From contig JAAOED010000008.1 in NCBI GenBank assembly GCA_016466735.1, forward strand, positions 45,613 to 109,612: a stretch of 64,000 bases of DNA, given 5' to 3'. The notes beneath the pieces were generated by a model. The model had not been told where the DNA came from. It saw nothing but the letters and a program-made list of their open reading frames with translations, and ran no database searches. The number at the start of each line of letters is the position of its first letter. The first letter of the stretch is position 1. Of this stretch, positions 26,374-34,552 are shown in pieces. Source of the stretch: Weissella confusa. Its GTDB lineage: Bacteria; Bacillota; Bacilli; Lactobacillales; Lactobacillaceae. Made by a program: the position numbers and the translations under genes.

Positions 26374-27253
26374 TAACCGAAACAAGCGCGAACGTGGTGG
26401 TAAGCCAGAGCGCAATAATAACCGTCGTGGGGCAGACCGCCGTTTTAACGACCGTGACCGCCAACCACGTGCAAAGCGTGCAGAACGACCAGAGTCAGAC
26501 CAAGAGGATAGTGCAGCACAAACTGAATTTGTGTTTGGACACCACGCGTCTGTTGAAGCGTTGAAGGGTGATACGGAAATTAACAAGGTTTGGCTACAAA
26601 CTGGTTTAACAGACAAGATTCGTAACGAAGTCATGACGCTAGCTAAGAAGCGTGGTTTGGTGATTCAAGATGCACCTAAGGCTAAGCTTGATGAATTGAC
26701 GGACGGTCAAAACCACCAAGGTGTCGTGTTATCAATTGCCGCATATGCATATGGAACGATTGAAGACTTGTTCGCCAAGGCAGCCGAAAAGGACGAAGCA
26801 CCATTTTTCTTGGTCCTTGATTCAATTGAAGATCCTCACAACTTGGGATCGATCTTGCGAACGGCTGATGCGGCTGGTGTACACGGTATCATCATTCCAA
26901 AACGTCGTGCGGTGCAATTGACATCAGTTGTTGCTAAGACGTCAACAGGAGCGATTGAGCACGTGCCAGTTGCACGTGTTACTAACTTGGTTCAAACGGT
27001 TGAACAATTGAAGGAACGCGGTTTGTGGGTCTTTGGCACGGACATGGATGGTAAGGATTACCGTCGTTGGGACGCTGCTGGGCCAACTGCACTTATCATC
27101 GGTAACGAAGGTAAGGGGATTTCACCATTGTTGAAGAAGACAGTTGATGAGACGTTGACGATTCCGATGGTTGGTCACGTTCAAAGTCTGAACGCCTCAG
27201 TGGCTGCTAGTTTGCTTATCTATCAAGCATTTAATAGCCGCAACCCACTCTAG
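26357..27253 (+). CDS. rlmB: 23S rRNA (guanosine-2'-O-)-methyltransferase RlmB
   Basis: A 298-residue SpoU/TrmH-family methyltransferase. Signatures are DPHNLGSILRTADAAG (motif 1), IIGNEGKGIS (motif 2) and SLNASVAASLLIYQ (motif 3). The first 50 residues are a low-complexity Arg/Asn-rich extension before the substrate-binding domain (FVFGHHASVEAL). ATG 26357 lies within the mrnC end. yacP/rae1, which follows in Bacillus, is absent here. Confidence 0.94.
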   Translation: MAQQSNNRNKRERGGKPERNNNRRGADRRFNDRDRQPRAKRAERPESDQEDSAAQTEFVFGHHASVEALKGDTEINKVWLQTGLTDKIRNEVMTLAKKRGLVIQDAPKAKLDELTDGQNHQGVVLSIAAYAYGTIEDLFAKAAEKDEAPFFLVLDSIEDPHNLGSILRTADAAGVHGIIIPKRRAVQLTSVVAKTSTGAIEHVPVARVTNLVQTVEQLKERGLWVFGTDMDGKDYRRWDAAGPTALIIGNEGKGISPLLKKTVDETLTIPMVGHVQSLNASVAASLLIYQAFNSRNPL

Positions 27254-27270
27254 AATAAATGTCACGTATA

Positions 27271-27309
27271 AAGGTACTGTCTCGGCGAAATGAGATGGTG
27301 CCTTTTTTG
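27271..27309 (+). terminator. terminator of mrnC-rlmB
   Basis: GGTACTGTCTC pairs with GAGATGGTGCC (G-U pairs allowed) and is followed by TTTTTT. Confidence 0.75.
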
Positions 27310-27380
27310 CATAATCATGGCATAGTTGCTTCCTTGTGGCATTGTATGAGATAAGACAACCCGCAAGGAGGGCTTCGATG

Positions 27381-27953
27381 ATGGTGAAGCGTGTGCCAGA
27401 CAATATAGAAGAGATTATGAAAGATGCACGGAATGGGGATGCAATTGCACTGACCACGATTAGTAGCCAATTTAATGGGTTGATTTGGCGGGAATATGCG
27501 CGTCAAGATTCACGAATAAATCCGAGTGACTGGTATTCAGAAGCTCAGTATGTGTTATATCGTGCCTTGGCATCGTTAAGACTCTTTACCTGGCCAACAT
27601 TAGTGACTTATTACGAAAAGGCACTGCGACATCATGCTCAGCAAATTTGGCGACTTGAGTATCGCGTCGATGCATCGTTTGAGACAGTTGCAATGGAAGA
27701 TGAGAAGCGCGCGAACGGTGGTCGATTGGAAGAGAATACTGTGATTTATTACGAAGAAAAGCAACACATTAAAACATCACTGCAAGCGGTCTTGTCAAAA
27801 TTGACGCCAAAAGAACGGCAATTTTTGAAGTTATGGATATCAGGATATAAGGTAGAAGAATGCGCTGAAATGTTGCATCGTTCGAAATCTTGGGGGTATT
27901 TAATGCGTCGCAACATCCAGATTAAACTTTCCGTCGAGTTGCATGATGACTGA
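27381..27953 (+). CDS. SigH/ComX-like sigma factor
   Basis: A 190-residue protein at the position of sigH (between rlmB and rpmG). A weak sigma-70 region 2 is visible around WYSEAQYVLYRALAS. A region 4 helix-turn-helix is visible in LTPKERQFLKLWISGYKVEECAEML. Sequence similarity to canonical SigH is low, as seen for ComX/SigH of lactic acid bacteria, where it drives late competence genes. Starts at ATG 27378 or 27381 after AAGGAGGG; 27381 has better spacing. The competence role is inference from position and family. Confidence 0.75.
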   Translation: MVKRVPDNIEEIMKDARNGDAIALTTISSQFNGLIWREYARQDSRINPSDWYSEAQYVLYRALASLRLFTWPTLVTYYEKALRHHAQQIWRLEYRVDASFETVAMEDEKRANGGRLEENTVIYYEEKQHIKTSLQAVLSKLTPKERQFLKLWISGYKVEECAEMLHRSKSWGYLMRRNIQIKLSVELHDD

Positions 27954-28018
27954 GATTGTCGATTGTGGTATAGTTAACAATAGATTAAATGAGAAAATAG
28001 ATAGAGCGGAGACACATT

Positions 28019-28168
28019 ATGGCAGCAAAGAAAGTCGCTTTAGCGTGCAGTGTCTGCGGATCACGAAACTATATGGTAACAAAGAAGCCAAATCGTCTTG
28101 AGCGTCTTGAAGTTATGAAGTTTTGCAAGTTCTGCGGACAACACACAATGCACCGCGAGACGATGTAA
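28019..28168 (+). CDS. rpmG: 50S ribosomal protein L33
   Basis: A 49-residue L33 with both zinc CxxC pairs (CSVCGSRNY and FCKFCGQH). The start [14 protein letters not shown] matches the RpmGB type found next to secE in Bacillus. AGCGGAG precedes the ATG. An extended -10 (TGGTATAGT, about 27966-27974) lies upstream. It forms a short operon with secE. Confidence 0.95.
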   Translation: MAAKKVALACSVCGSRNYMVTKKPNRLERLEVMKFCKFCGQHTMHRETM

Positions 28169-28211
28169 GCACCAGGTCGGCTAAACCGTTCTGGATACAG
28201 GAGTACATGAC

Positions 28212-28382
28212 ATGAAGTTTTTGGCTAGTGTTGTTGCGGAAATGAAGAAGGTTACTTGGCCTACTTTGAGTGAAAACGTCCGTGACACTTCAATTGTTTT
28301 GATGACTGGTTTGTTTTTCGCCGTTTTGTTTGGTGGCGCTGACTGGGTATTTGAGCAAGGGGTTACTTGGTTGTCTAAGTAA
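28212..28382 (+). CDS. secE: preprotein translocase subunit SecE
   Basis: A 56-residue single-helix SecE. The family motif is the amphipathic EMKKVTWPTLSE followed by one membrane segment (TSIVLMTGLFFAVLFGGADW). It clamps SecY. It lies directly after rpmG and before nusG, the universal arrangement. Confidence 0.95.
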   Translation: MKFLASVVAEMKKVTWPTLSENVRDTSIVLMTGLFFAVLFGGADWVFEQGVTWLSK

Positions 28383-28422
28383 GCCGGTTGCGATATAATA
28401 AAAATATCGAAACGCAGATAAT

Positions 28423-28447
28423 AAAACCCTCAGTCATGAGGGTTTTT
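28423..28447 (+). terminator. terminator between secE and nusG
   Basis: AAAACCCTCA gtca TGAGGGTTTT with flanking A and T runs. nusG therefore probably also has its own promoter. Confidence 0.75.
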
Positions 28448-28486
28448 AATTTACAAAAATTACAGGTATAACCTGAGGAGGCAATC

Positions 28487-29041
28487 ATGGCAGTTGAGTC
28501 ATACGATAAGCAATGGTACGTTTTGCACACATACGCTGGTTACGAGAACAAGGTTAAGGCCAACTTGGAATCACGTATCGAAACGATGGGGATGACTGAC
28601 TACATCTTCCGCGTTATCGTGCCTGAGCAAGAAGTTGAAGTTGAGAAGGATGGCGAGACGAAGATCATCAAGGAAAATGATTTCCCAGGTTATGCCTTGG
28701 TTGAGATGATTATGACTGATGAAGCTTGGTACGTTGTCCGTAACACACCAGGTGTTACTGGCTTCTTGGGTTCTCACGGTGGTGGTTCAAAGCCAGTTTC
28801 ATTGTTGCCTGATGAAGTTGATGACATGTTGCAACGTATGAACATCGTTGAGCGTAAGGTAACTGAGCTTAACGTTGAAGTTGGTGAGACAGTGAAGATT
28901 GTGGCTGGTTCATTTGCAGGTATGCAAGGTGAAGTAACGGCTATCGATAACGACAAGCAAGAAGTGACTGTTTTGGTTGACTTCTTGGGTCGTGAAACGC
29001 CAACTGAAATCTCATTTAACGATGTACAACCATTGATTTAA
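28487..29041 (+). CDS. nusG: transcription termination/antitermination factor NusG
   Basis: A 184-residue NusG. The N-terminal NGN domain (WYVLHTYAGYENKVKANLESR, FPGYALVEMIM, TPGVTGFLG) is followed by a C-terminal KOW domain (VGETVKIVAGSFAGMQGEV). It couples RNA polymerase to ribosomes or Rho. TGAGGAGG lies before the ATG. Confidence 0.96.
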   Translation: MAVESYDKQWYVLHTYAGYENKVKANLESRIETMGMTDYIFRVIVPEQEVEVEKDGETKIIKENDFPGYALVEMIMTDEAWYVVRNTPGVTGFLGSHGGGSKPVSLLPDEVDDMLQRMNIVERKVTELNVEVGETVKIVAGSFAGMQGEVTAIDNDKQEVTVLVDFLGRETPTEISFNDVQPLI

Positions 29042-29074
29042 TGGGAAACAACGGAAATTAAGAATATTTAGTGA

Positions 29075-29105
29075 ACGCCTGACTTGTCAAAAGTCAGGCG
29101 TTTTG
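29075..29105 (+). terminator. terminator downstream of nusG
   Basis: CGCCTGACTT gtcaa AAGTCAGGCG followed by TTTTG. A TATAAT at 29110-29115, just downstream, may be the -10 of the rplK-rplA promoter. Confidence 0.8.
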
Positions 29106-29198
29106 TTATTATAATCTGGTATGTGTGGCAACACACATATGTGGGAGGCGTAAATCGAAACGCGCCATTACACCACAAACACGAAGGAGGAAACAATC

Positions 29199-29624
29199 GT
29201 GGCTAAGAAAGTTTCAAGCATTGTTAAGTTGCAGATTCCAGCCGGTAAGGCTACCCCTGCACCTCCAGTTGGACCTGCTTTGGGTCAAGCTGGTGTTAAC
29301 ATCATGGGATTCGCAAAGGAGTTTAACGCTCGCACTGCCGACCAAGGTGGTTTGTTGATCCCAGTAGTTATTACTGTATATGAAGATCGTTCATTCGAAT
29401 TCATCACTAAGACGCCTCCAGCAGCAGTTTTGTTGAAGAAGGCAGCTGGTGTTGAAAAGGGTTCTGGTGAGCCTAACACGAAGAAGGTCGCTACGGTTAC
29501 TGCAGCACAAGTACGTGAAATTGCAGAAACTAAGATGCAAGATCTAAACGCGGCTGATGTTGATGCAGCTGTTCGCATGATCGAAGGTACTGCTCGTTCA
29601 ATGGGCTTCACTGTTGAAGGCTAA
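29199..29624 (+). CDS. rplK: 50S ribosomal protein L11
   Basis: A 141-residue L11, part of the GTPase-associated stalk base. Visible are [31 protein letters not shown] and [14 protein letters not shown]. It uses a GTG start after AAGGAGG. It is followed by rplA and separated from nusG by a terminator. Confidence 0.97.
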   Translation: MAKKVSSIVKLQIPAGKATPAPPVGPALGQAGVNIMGFAKEFNARTADQGGLLIPVVITVYEDRSFEFITKTPPAAVLLKKAAGVEKGSGEPNTKKVATVTAAQVREIAETKMQDLNAADVDAAVRMIEGTARSMGFTVEG

Positions 29625-29719
29625 TTAACGAGTTCCGTACGGATCGCGTAGGAAACTAAGCATGATCAAGCGGGAGGTCAATGACCGTTTGACCGCATTT
29701 GCAAGGAGGAATAGCTACC

Positions 29720-30412
29720 ATGGCTAAGAAGTATGGTAAGAAGTATTTGGCAGCCGCTGAAAAGATTGACAGTGCTAAGTTGTACACTGTTGAAGAAGCT
29801 GCCCAATTGGTAAAGGACATCGACTTTGCCAAGTTTGATGCAACTGTTGAAATCGCGTTCAACTTGAACGTTGATACTCGTCAAGCTGACCAACAATTGC
29901 GTGGTGCCGTTGTTTTGCCTAACGGTACTGGTAAGGACCAAACTGTTGTGGTCTTTGCTCAAGGTGATAAGGCTAAGGAAGCTGAAGAAGCTGGTGCTGA
30001 CGTAGTTGGTGCTGCTGACTTGGTTCAACGCATTTCTGACGGTTGGTTGGACTTTGACGTTGCCATTGCTACGCCTGACATGATGGCCCAAGTTGGTCGT
30101 GTTGGACGTGCATTGGGTCCTAAGGGATTGATGCCTAACCCTAAGACGGGTACTGTTACGTTTGACGTAGCAAAGGCCGTTTCTGACGCTAAGTCAGGTA
30201 AGGTTACTTACCGTACTGACCGTGACGGAAACGTTGCTGTACCAGTTGGTAAGGTATCATTTGACGCCGACAAGCTTGCTGGAAACATCAAGTCATTGTC
30301 AGACGTTATCTTGAAGGCTCGTCCTGCCGCTGTTAAGGGTGCATACGTAAAGCACGTATCAATCGCTTCAACGTTCGGACCTGCTGTTAACATCGATATC
30401 GCTTCTTTGTAA
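29720..30412 (+). CDS. rplA: 50S ribosomal protein L1
   Basis: A 230-residue L1, the mobile stalk protein that assists E-site tRNA release and can autoregulate rplK-rplA by binding its mRNA. Visible are [35 protein letters not shown] and [19 protein letters not shown] 29720 follows AAGGAGG; the frame is open 7 codons further upstream. Confidence 0.97.
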   Translation: MAKKYGKKYLAAAEKIDSAKLYTVEEAAQLVKDIDFAKFDATVEIAFNLNVDTRQADQQLRGAVVLPNGTGKDQTVVVFAQGDKAKEAEEAGADVVGAADLVQRISDGWLDFDVAIATPDMMAQVGRVGRALGPKGLMPNPKTGTVTFDVAKAVSDAKSGKVTYRTDRDGNVAVPVGKVSFDADKLAGNIKSLSDVILKARPAAVKGAYVKHVSIASTFGPAVNIDIASL

Positions 30413-30449
30413 TTTAGAATTTTTCTAGATCAAAGTTAGCTTTTCATGT

Positions 30450-30601
30450 TGACACTTCCTCGACTACCTGATAAAGTAGTTCGAGTAATAAATCGATTCT
30501 ACCTAAGACGCAGGTGTCGTAAGACTTAATAACCCGCCGAGGAAGTGAAAAACGCGTAAGCGACTTTTGACCCCCGGTGCAGTATGTACTGGGGGTCTTT
30601 T
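30450..30601 (+). promoter_or_regulatory. ribosomal protein L10 leader RNA with attenuator
   Basis: The 225-nt rplA-rplJ gap carries a structured leader. A basal stem forms between ACTTCCTCG (30454-30462) and CGAGGAAGT (30538-30546). A terminator hairpin GACCCCC/GGGGGTC with CTTTTGG follows (30569-30601). L10(L12)4 binds such leaders in Bacillota to repress rplJ-rplL. Exact fold not computed. Confidence 0.75.
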
Positions 30602-30637
30602 GGTACGAATCAAAATCTTAACAGGAGGAACATTACC

Positions 30638-31144
30638 ATGAGTGAAGCAACTATTGCTTTGAAGGCACAACAAGTTGAAGAAGTTGCTGACAAGTTTAAG
30701 TCAGCCGCATCTGCAGTTGTTGTTGACGTGCGTGGGTTGACGGTTGAACAAGCCAACAACTTGCGTTCAGAATTGCGTTCAGAAGGCGTTGAGTTGAAGG
30801 TTATCAAGAACAAGATCTTGACGCGTGCTGCTGAAGCCGCTGAATTGACTGACTTGAACGACTTGTTTGTCGGACCATCAGCCGTTGCATTCTCTAACGA
30901 GGACGCAATCGCTCCTTCACGCATTTTGAAGAAGTTTGCTGATAACATCGAAGCCTTGGAAATCAAGGGTGGTGTTGTTGACGGTCAAGTTGCATCTGTT
31001 GAAGATATCAACAAGTACGCAGCTTTGCCAGACCGCGACGGTTTGTTGTCAATGTTGTTGTCAACGTTGCAAGCACCTGTTCGCAACTTTGCATACGCAG
31101 TTAAGGCTGTGTCAGACGCAAAGGAAGAAGCTGCTGAAGCCTAA
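30638..31144 (+). CDS. rplJ: 50S ribosomal protein L10
   Basis: A 168-residue L10, which anchors the L7/L12 stalk. Visible are [37 protein letters not shown] and [16 protein letters not shown] 30638 follows CAGGAGG. It is preceded by the L10 leader and followed by rplL. Confidence 0.97.
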   Translation: MSEATIALKAQQVEEVADKFKSAASAVVVDVRGLTVEQANNLRSELRSEGVELKVIKNKILTRAAEAAELTDLNDLFVGPSAVAFSNEDAIAPSRILKKFADNIEALEIKGGVVDGQVASVEDINKYAALPDRDGLLSMLLSTLQAPVRNFAYAVKAVSDAKEEAAEA

Positions 31145-31234
31145 GCATTCGCTTGGCATTACGCAGGTTTACCCGGGCATTGCCCAAACAAATAAAATCG
31201 CCGCATAGGCAAATAAACGAGGAGATTAATTATC

Positions 31235-31600
31235 ATGGCATTTGATAAGGATTCAATCATCGCTTCATTGAAGGAAGCTACGATTTTGGACTTGGCTGAC
31301 TTGGTTTCAGCTATTGAAGAAGAGTTTGGTGTTTCAGCTGCTGCCCCTGTTGCAGTTGCTGGTGCAGCTGGTGGTGCCGAAGCAGCCAAGACTGAATTTG
31401 ACGTTGAGTTGACTTCAGCTGGTTCAGCTAAGGTTCAAGTTATCAAGGCAGTTCGCGAAGCAACTGGTTTGGGCTTGAAGGAAGCTAAGGACTTGGTAGA
31501 CAACGCTCCTTCAGCTATCAAGGAAGGCGTTTCAGAAGACGAAGCTAACGAATTGAAGGCTAAGTTGGAAGAAGCTGGTGCCGTTGTTACTGTTAAGTAA
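31235..31600 (+). CDS. rplL: 50S ribosomal protein L7/L12
   Basis: A 121-residue stalk protein that recruits translational GTPases. The N-terminal dimerisation domain, Ala/Gly-rich hinge ([14 protein letters not shown]) and C-terminal domain ([20 protein letters not shown]) are all present. It is the last gene of the rplJL operon. Confidence 0.97.
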   Translation: MAFDKDSIIASLKEATILDLADLVSAIEEEFGVSAAAPVAVAGAAGGAEAAKTEFDVELTSAGSAKVQVIKAVREATGLGLKEAKDLVDNAPSAIKEGVSEDEANELKAKLEEAGAVVTVK

Positions 31601-31616
31601 TTAACGCCCTTCTTTA

Positions 31617-31653
31617 AAAAAGACGTGATACTTCGGTATCACGTTTTTTTTTT
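31617..31653 (+). terminator. terminator of rplJ-rplL
   Basis: ACGTGATAC ttcg GTATCACGT flanked by A6 and a T9 run. It has a stable UUCG loop. Confidence 0.92.
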
Positions 31654-31701
31654 GCTCTGTAAAAGTTTAGGTTAAGTCTGGCGGTCTAAAATTACAGTCA
31701 T

Positions 31702-31823
31702 CACAGCAGCTGTTGGTCTAAAAAAAACTGACTTCAGTCAGGCGTAAGGCCAAAGACGCGCCTGATAAGGGTGACTTAGTCACGTCGGAGGTTTTTACCC
31801 CCGACATTCTCAGTCTGCTTTAT
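31702..31823 (+). repeat. shared upstream element, copy 1 (before serine hydrolase)
   Basis: Two blocks recur at 47847-47906 in front of an unrelated gene. Block A is CACAGCAGCTGTTGGTC (31702-31718). Block B (31779-31823) contains GTCACGTCGGAGG, a 6-nt loop, CCCCCGAC, then CAGTCTGCTTTAT. In this copy about 60 nt with further small hairpins (CTGACT/AGTCAG, GTGACT/AGTCAC) separate the blocks. CTGATAA before block B can pair with TTATCAG at its end. It ends 29 nt before the start codon, so it lies in the 5' UTR or promoter. Unidentified. Confidence 0.55.
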
Positions 31824-31852
31824 CAGTTTTGATGTAGAGAGAAGGAAGAACG

Positions 31853-32755
31853 ATGAATCGGTCAGATAAAAAGCGGAACCATCGCAGACGTAAAATTTGG
31901 TTATCGCTTTTGGTTGCAGTTATCGTAATCGGCGGATCGTTGATTGGCATGACAGTTGATGGTAACTCAATGTCCGTGAGAAGCGTTATAAGGCGCGTGA
32001 CAACGAGTATCGGGGTACTGGAAAAGAAGGCTACCTCGAGTGAAGCAAGCGACTTAAAAACAAAGTGGGCGACTGATACGCAGTCTACAGACGCCGATGC
32101 GACAATTGCCATCTATGATAAGCAAACGGGTGTGACGGCCTCTTATACCACGGCGGGACGCAGTCAGTTTAAAACTGCCAGTGTTATTAAGGTGTCTGTC
32201 TTATCGAATTTGATTGCGCAACACACTAATAATCAAACGAACATGACGATTAATGAAAAAAACTTGGCAACCGCCATGATTGAAGATAGTGATAACGATG
32301 CGACAACGGCCCTGTTAGAAGATGAGGGTGGGAATAAAGCGCCGGATAAGCTGTTCACCAAACTAGGCATGACAAATTCTGAAATGGATGAATCTGCTTG
32401 GGGTTATAGTTTAACCACGGCAGCCGATCAAGTGACGTTATTGCGCAATATTTTTTATGACAGCTCAGTTTTGCCCGATGCAGGTCAGTCATATATTGCT
32501 GATTTGATGAGTAATGTTGCTTCGGATCAGAGTTGGGGGGTTAGTGCTGGTGTTGGTAATGATGCAACGGTATCATTAAAAAATGGTTGGCTGGAAGACT
32601 CAAACGGATGGATTATTAATTCAGTTGGACACGTGAAATCACACGATAGCGACTACGTTATTGCAGTCTTAACGAGTGGTAATACGAGCGAACAGGCGGG
32701 GATTGGCCTGGTACAAAAATTGGCGACAACCACCTATGATTATCTGAATAATTAG
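31853..32755 (+). CDS. membrane-anchored serine hydrolase, class A beta-lactamase fold
   Basis: A 300-residue protein with a basic N-terminus and one membrane helix (about residues 15-33), placing the rest outside. Penicillin-recognising motifs are visible: S110-V-I-K113 (SxxK) and S146-D147-N148 (SDN). The third motif reads KNG instead of KTG. Such proteins in lactic acid bacteria are usually peptidoglycan-related or of unknown role rather than true resistance enzymes. AGAAGGAAG precedes the ATG. It is monocistronic with its own terminator. Confidence 0.8.
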   Translation: MNRSDKKRNHRRRKIWLSLLVAVIVIGGSLIGMTVDGNSMSVRSVIRRVTTSIGVLEKKATSSEASDLKTKWATDTQSTDADATIAIYDKQTGVTASYTTAGRSQFKTASVIKVSVLSNLIAQHTNNQTNMTINEKNLATAMIEDSDNDATTALLEDEGGNKAPDKLFTKLGMTNSEMDESAWGYSLTTAADQVTLLRNIFYDSSVLPDAGQSYIADLMSNVASDQSWGVSAGVGNDATVSLKNGWLEDSNGWIINSVGHVKSHDSDYVIAVLTSGNTSEQAGIGLVQKLATTTYDYLNN

Positions 32756-32756
32756 T

Positions 32757-32789
32757 CGAACGACCCTGCATAAGCAGGGTCGTTTTTTG
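32757..32789 (+). terminator. terminator of the serine hydrolase gene
   Basis: ACGACCCTGC ataa GCAGGGTCGT followed by TTTTT. Confidence 0.88.
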
Positions 32790-32962
32790 CTTTGTTCAGG
32801 GTGTTGATAGTTAACTTTTTATCATGACAAAATATTGTTATTCTATTACTAAAAATTTTCAATCTAAGAAAAACTATTGTCTTGTTCCAGTTAATCGGAT
32901 AATCTTGTGAAGTTGATGGGATACAAACTCATCTAAACAACATTGAATGAGGAGGGGACAAG

Positions 32963-33697
32963 ATGTTGCATATTGATAACTTAACGGTGGCTTACACAGC
33001 AACCCCAGTTTTTCAAAATTTGTCTGTTGCGTTTAGCCCAGGCAAGATTACAGGGATTATTGGTCCAAACGGGGCTGGTAAGTCAACTTTAATTAAGGGA
33101 GCGCTTGGGTTAGTTCGACGTACAGGGGGCGCGACGATTGATGGTCGACCAATTAAGATGGCTCGTCGCAAAGTCGCATACGTCGAACAGCGCGCGGCGT
33201 TGGACTTAACGTTTCCGATCAGCGTTTTTGAGGTGGTCTTAACGGGTACGTATGGCAAGTTAGGATTATTCAAAAGCCCTGGGCAGAAAGAACGTGAATT
33301 AGTTGATGAGGCCTTAGCGCAAGTTCATTTGACTGAATTCAAAAATCGACAAATTGGAGAGTTGTCGGGTGGTCAATTACAGCGTGTGTTCGTGGCACGA
33401 GCAATTGTGCAACAAGCAGAGGTTGTGATTTTAGATGAACCGTTTGTTGGAATCGACATGAAATCCGAAGAGGATATCATGCGTGTGTTGAAGAAGTGGC
33501 GTGATGACGGCAAGACAATTATCGTGGTGCACCACGATTTGAATAAGGTAGGGAAGTACTTTGATGAATTGCTGATTATGAATCACGGGGTGATTGCACA
33601 TGGCCCAGTTGCTGATGTTTATAACCAAGCTAACATTCAACAAGCATTTTCAGCAGATTTGGGTGCCATTTTATTTGATAAATCTGAGGGGGCGTAG
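32963..33697 (+). CDS. Mn/Zn ABC transporter ATP-binding protein
   Basis: A 244-residue ATPase. Visible are Walker A GPNGAGKST, signature LSGGQLQR and Walker B VVILDEPFVG, plus the switch HHDL typical of the metal (MntB/AdcC/ScaC) family. GAGGAGGGG precedes the ATG. It leads a three-gene operon with a permease and a PsaA-like binding protein, which points to manganese. No clear MntR site was found in the 170 nt upstream. Confidence 0.9.
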   Translation: MLHIDNLTVAYTATPVFQNLSVAFSPGKITGIIGPNGAGKSTLIKGALGLVRRTGGATIDGRPIKMARRKVAYVEQRAALDLTFPISVFEVVLTGTYGKLGLFKSPGQKERELVDEALAQVHLTEFKNRQIGELSGGQLQRVFVARAIVQQAEVVILDEPFVGIDMKSEEDIMRVLKKWRDDGKTIIVVHHDLNKVGKYFDELLIMNHGVIAHGPVADVYNQANIQQAFSADLGAILFDKSEGA

Positions 33698-33700
33698 CGG

Positions 33701-34552
33701 ATGGCCAGCATTGGAGAGTTTTTAGCGGCATTGGGGCATTATAACTTTTTGCAGAGCGCCTTGTTGGCGTCAGTGATGGTTGGCGTCATGTCGGGGATTA
33801 TTGGTAGTTTCATTATTTTACGTGGGATGTCGTTGATGGGTGACGCCATTTCACACAGCGTGTTACCAGGAGTTGCAGTTGCCTACATGTTAGGCATTAA
33901 TCTGATGGTTGGTGCGGCCGCATTTGGGGTGATTGCGGCATTGTTGATTGGGGCCGTTGCGGCGAACAGTAAATTGAAAAATGATACGGCAATCGGGATT
34001 GTTTTTTCGGCATTTTTCGCGCTGGGGTTCATCTTAATTTCAATGGCTGAGTCATCAACCAACTTGCACCACATCCTATTTGGAAATGTGTTGGCCGTTT
34101 CAGATCGTGACCTAATGTCAACGGTCGCGGTCCTGGTTCTAGTCGTCTTGTTTGTTGTTATTTTTTACAAGGAACTACTGATTACGTCGTTTGATGAAAC
34201 GTTTGCAAAGACGTACGGTTTACAAACTGCTTATCTGCATTATGGGTTAATGTTGGTGCTAACGTTGGTTACCGTTTCGGCTTTGCAAACCGTTGGGATT
34301 ATCTTGATTGTGGCGATGTTAATTACGCCGGCTGCGACCGCATTCTTGTGGACTAATCGTTTGCAATGGATGTTGGTCATCGCAGCATCAGTTGGGGCTG
34401 TAGCGTCGGTTATTGGTTTGTACCTGTCATACACAATGAATTGGGCATCTGGTCCAGCAATTGTGTTGATGGCTGCAATTATGTTTTTAGTATCGTTTGT
34501 CGTGTCACCGAAACAAGGATTTTTAACTAAGTGGGGGAAGCAAAGTGTTTAA
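33701..34552 (+). CDS. Mn/Zn ABC transporter permease
   Basis: A 283-residue permease with about eight membrane helices, of the ABC-3 (ZnuB/MntC/ScaB) family. Visible are VMVGVMSGIIGSFIILRGMSLMGDAISHSVLPG and VSALQTVGIILIVAMLITPAATA in part. It is 3 nt after the ATPase gene and overlaps the binding-protein gene by 8 nt. Confidence 0.9.
   Translation: MASIGEFLAALGHYNFLQSALLASVMVGVMSGIIGSFIILRGMSLMGDAISHSVLPGVAVAYMLGINLMVGAAAFGVIAALLIGAVAANSKLKNDTAIGIVFSAFFALGFILISMAESSTNLHHILFGNVLAVSDRDLMSTVAVLVLVVLFVVIFYKELLITSFDETFAKTYGLQTAYLHYGLMLVLTLVTVSALQTVGIILIVAMLITPAATAFLWTNRLQWMLVIAASVGAVASVIGLYLSYTMNWASGPAIVLMAAIMFLVSFVVSPKQGFLTKWGKQSV

Noticed and set aside
30449..30477. TTGACA, 17 nt, TAAAGT as a promoter for rplJ-rplL
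   Set aside because: The spacing is ideal, but the spacer contains ACTTCCTCG, which pairs with CGAGGAAGT at 30538. The region must be transcribed to form the L10 leader, so a promoter here would remove its basal stem.
31853..32755. True beta-lactamase (antibiotic resistance)
   Set aside because: SxxK and SDN are present, but KTG is replaced by KNG and the protein has an N-terminal membrane anchor. Such proteins are common housekeeping serine hydrolases in lactic acid bacteria.
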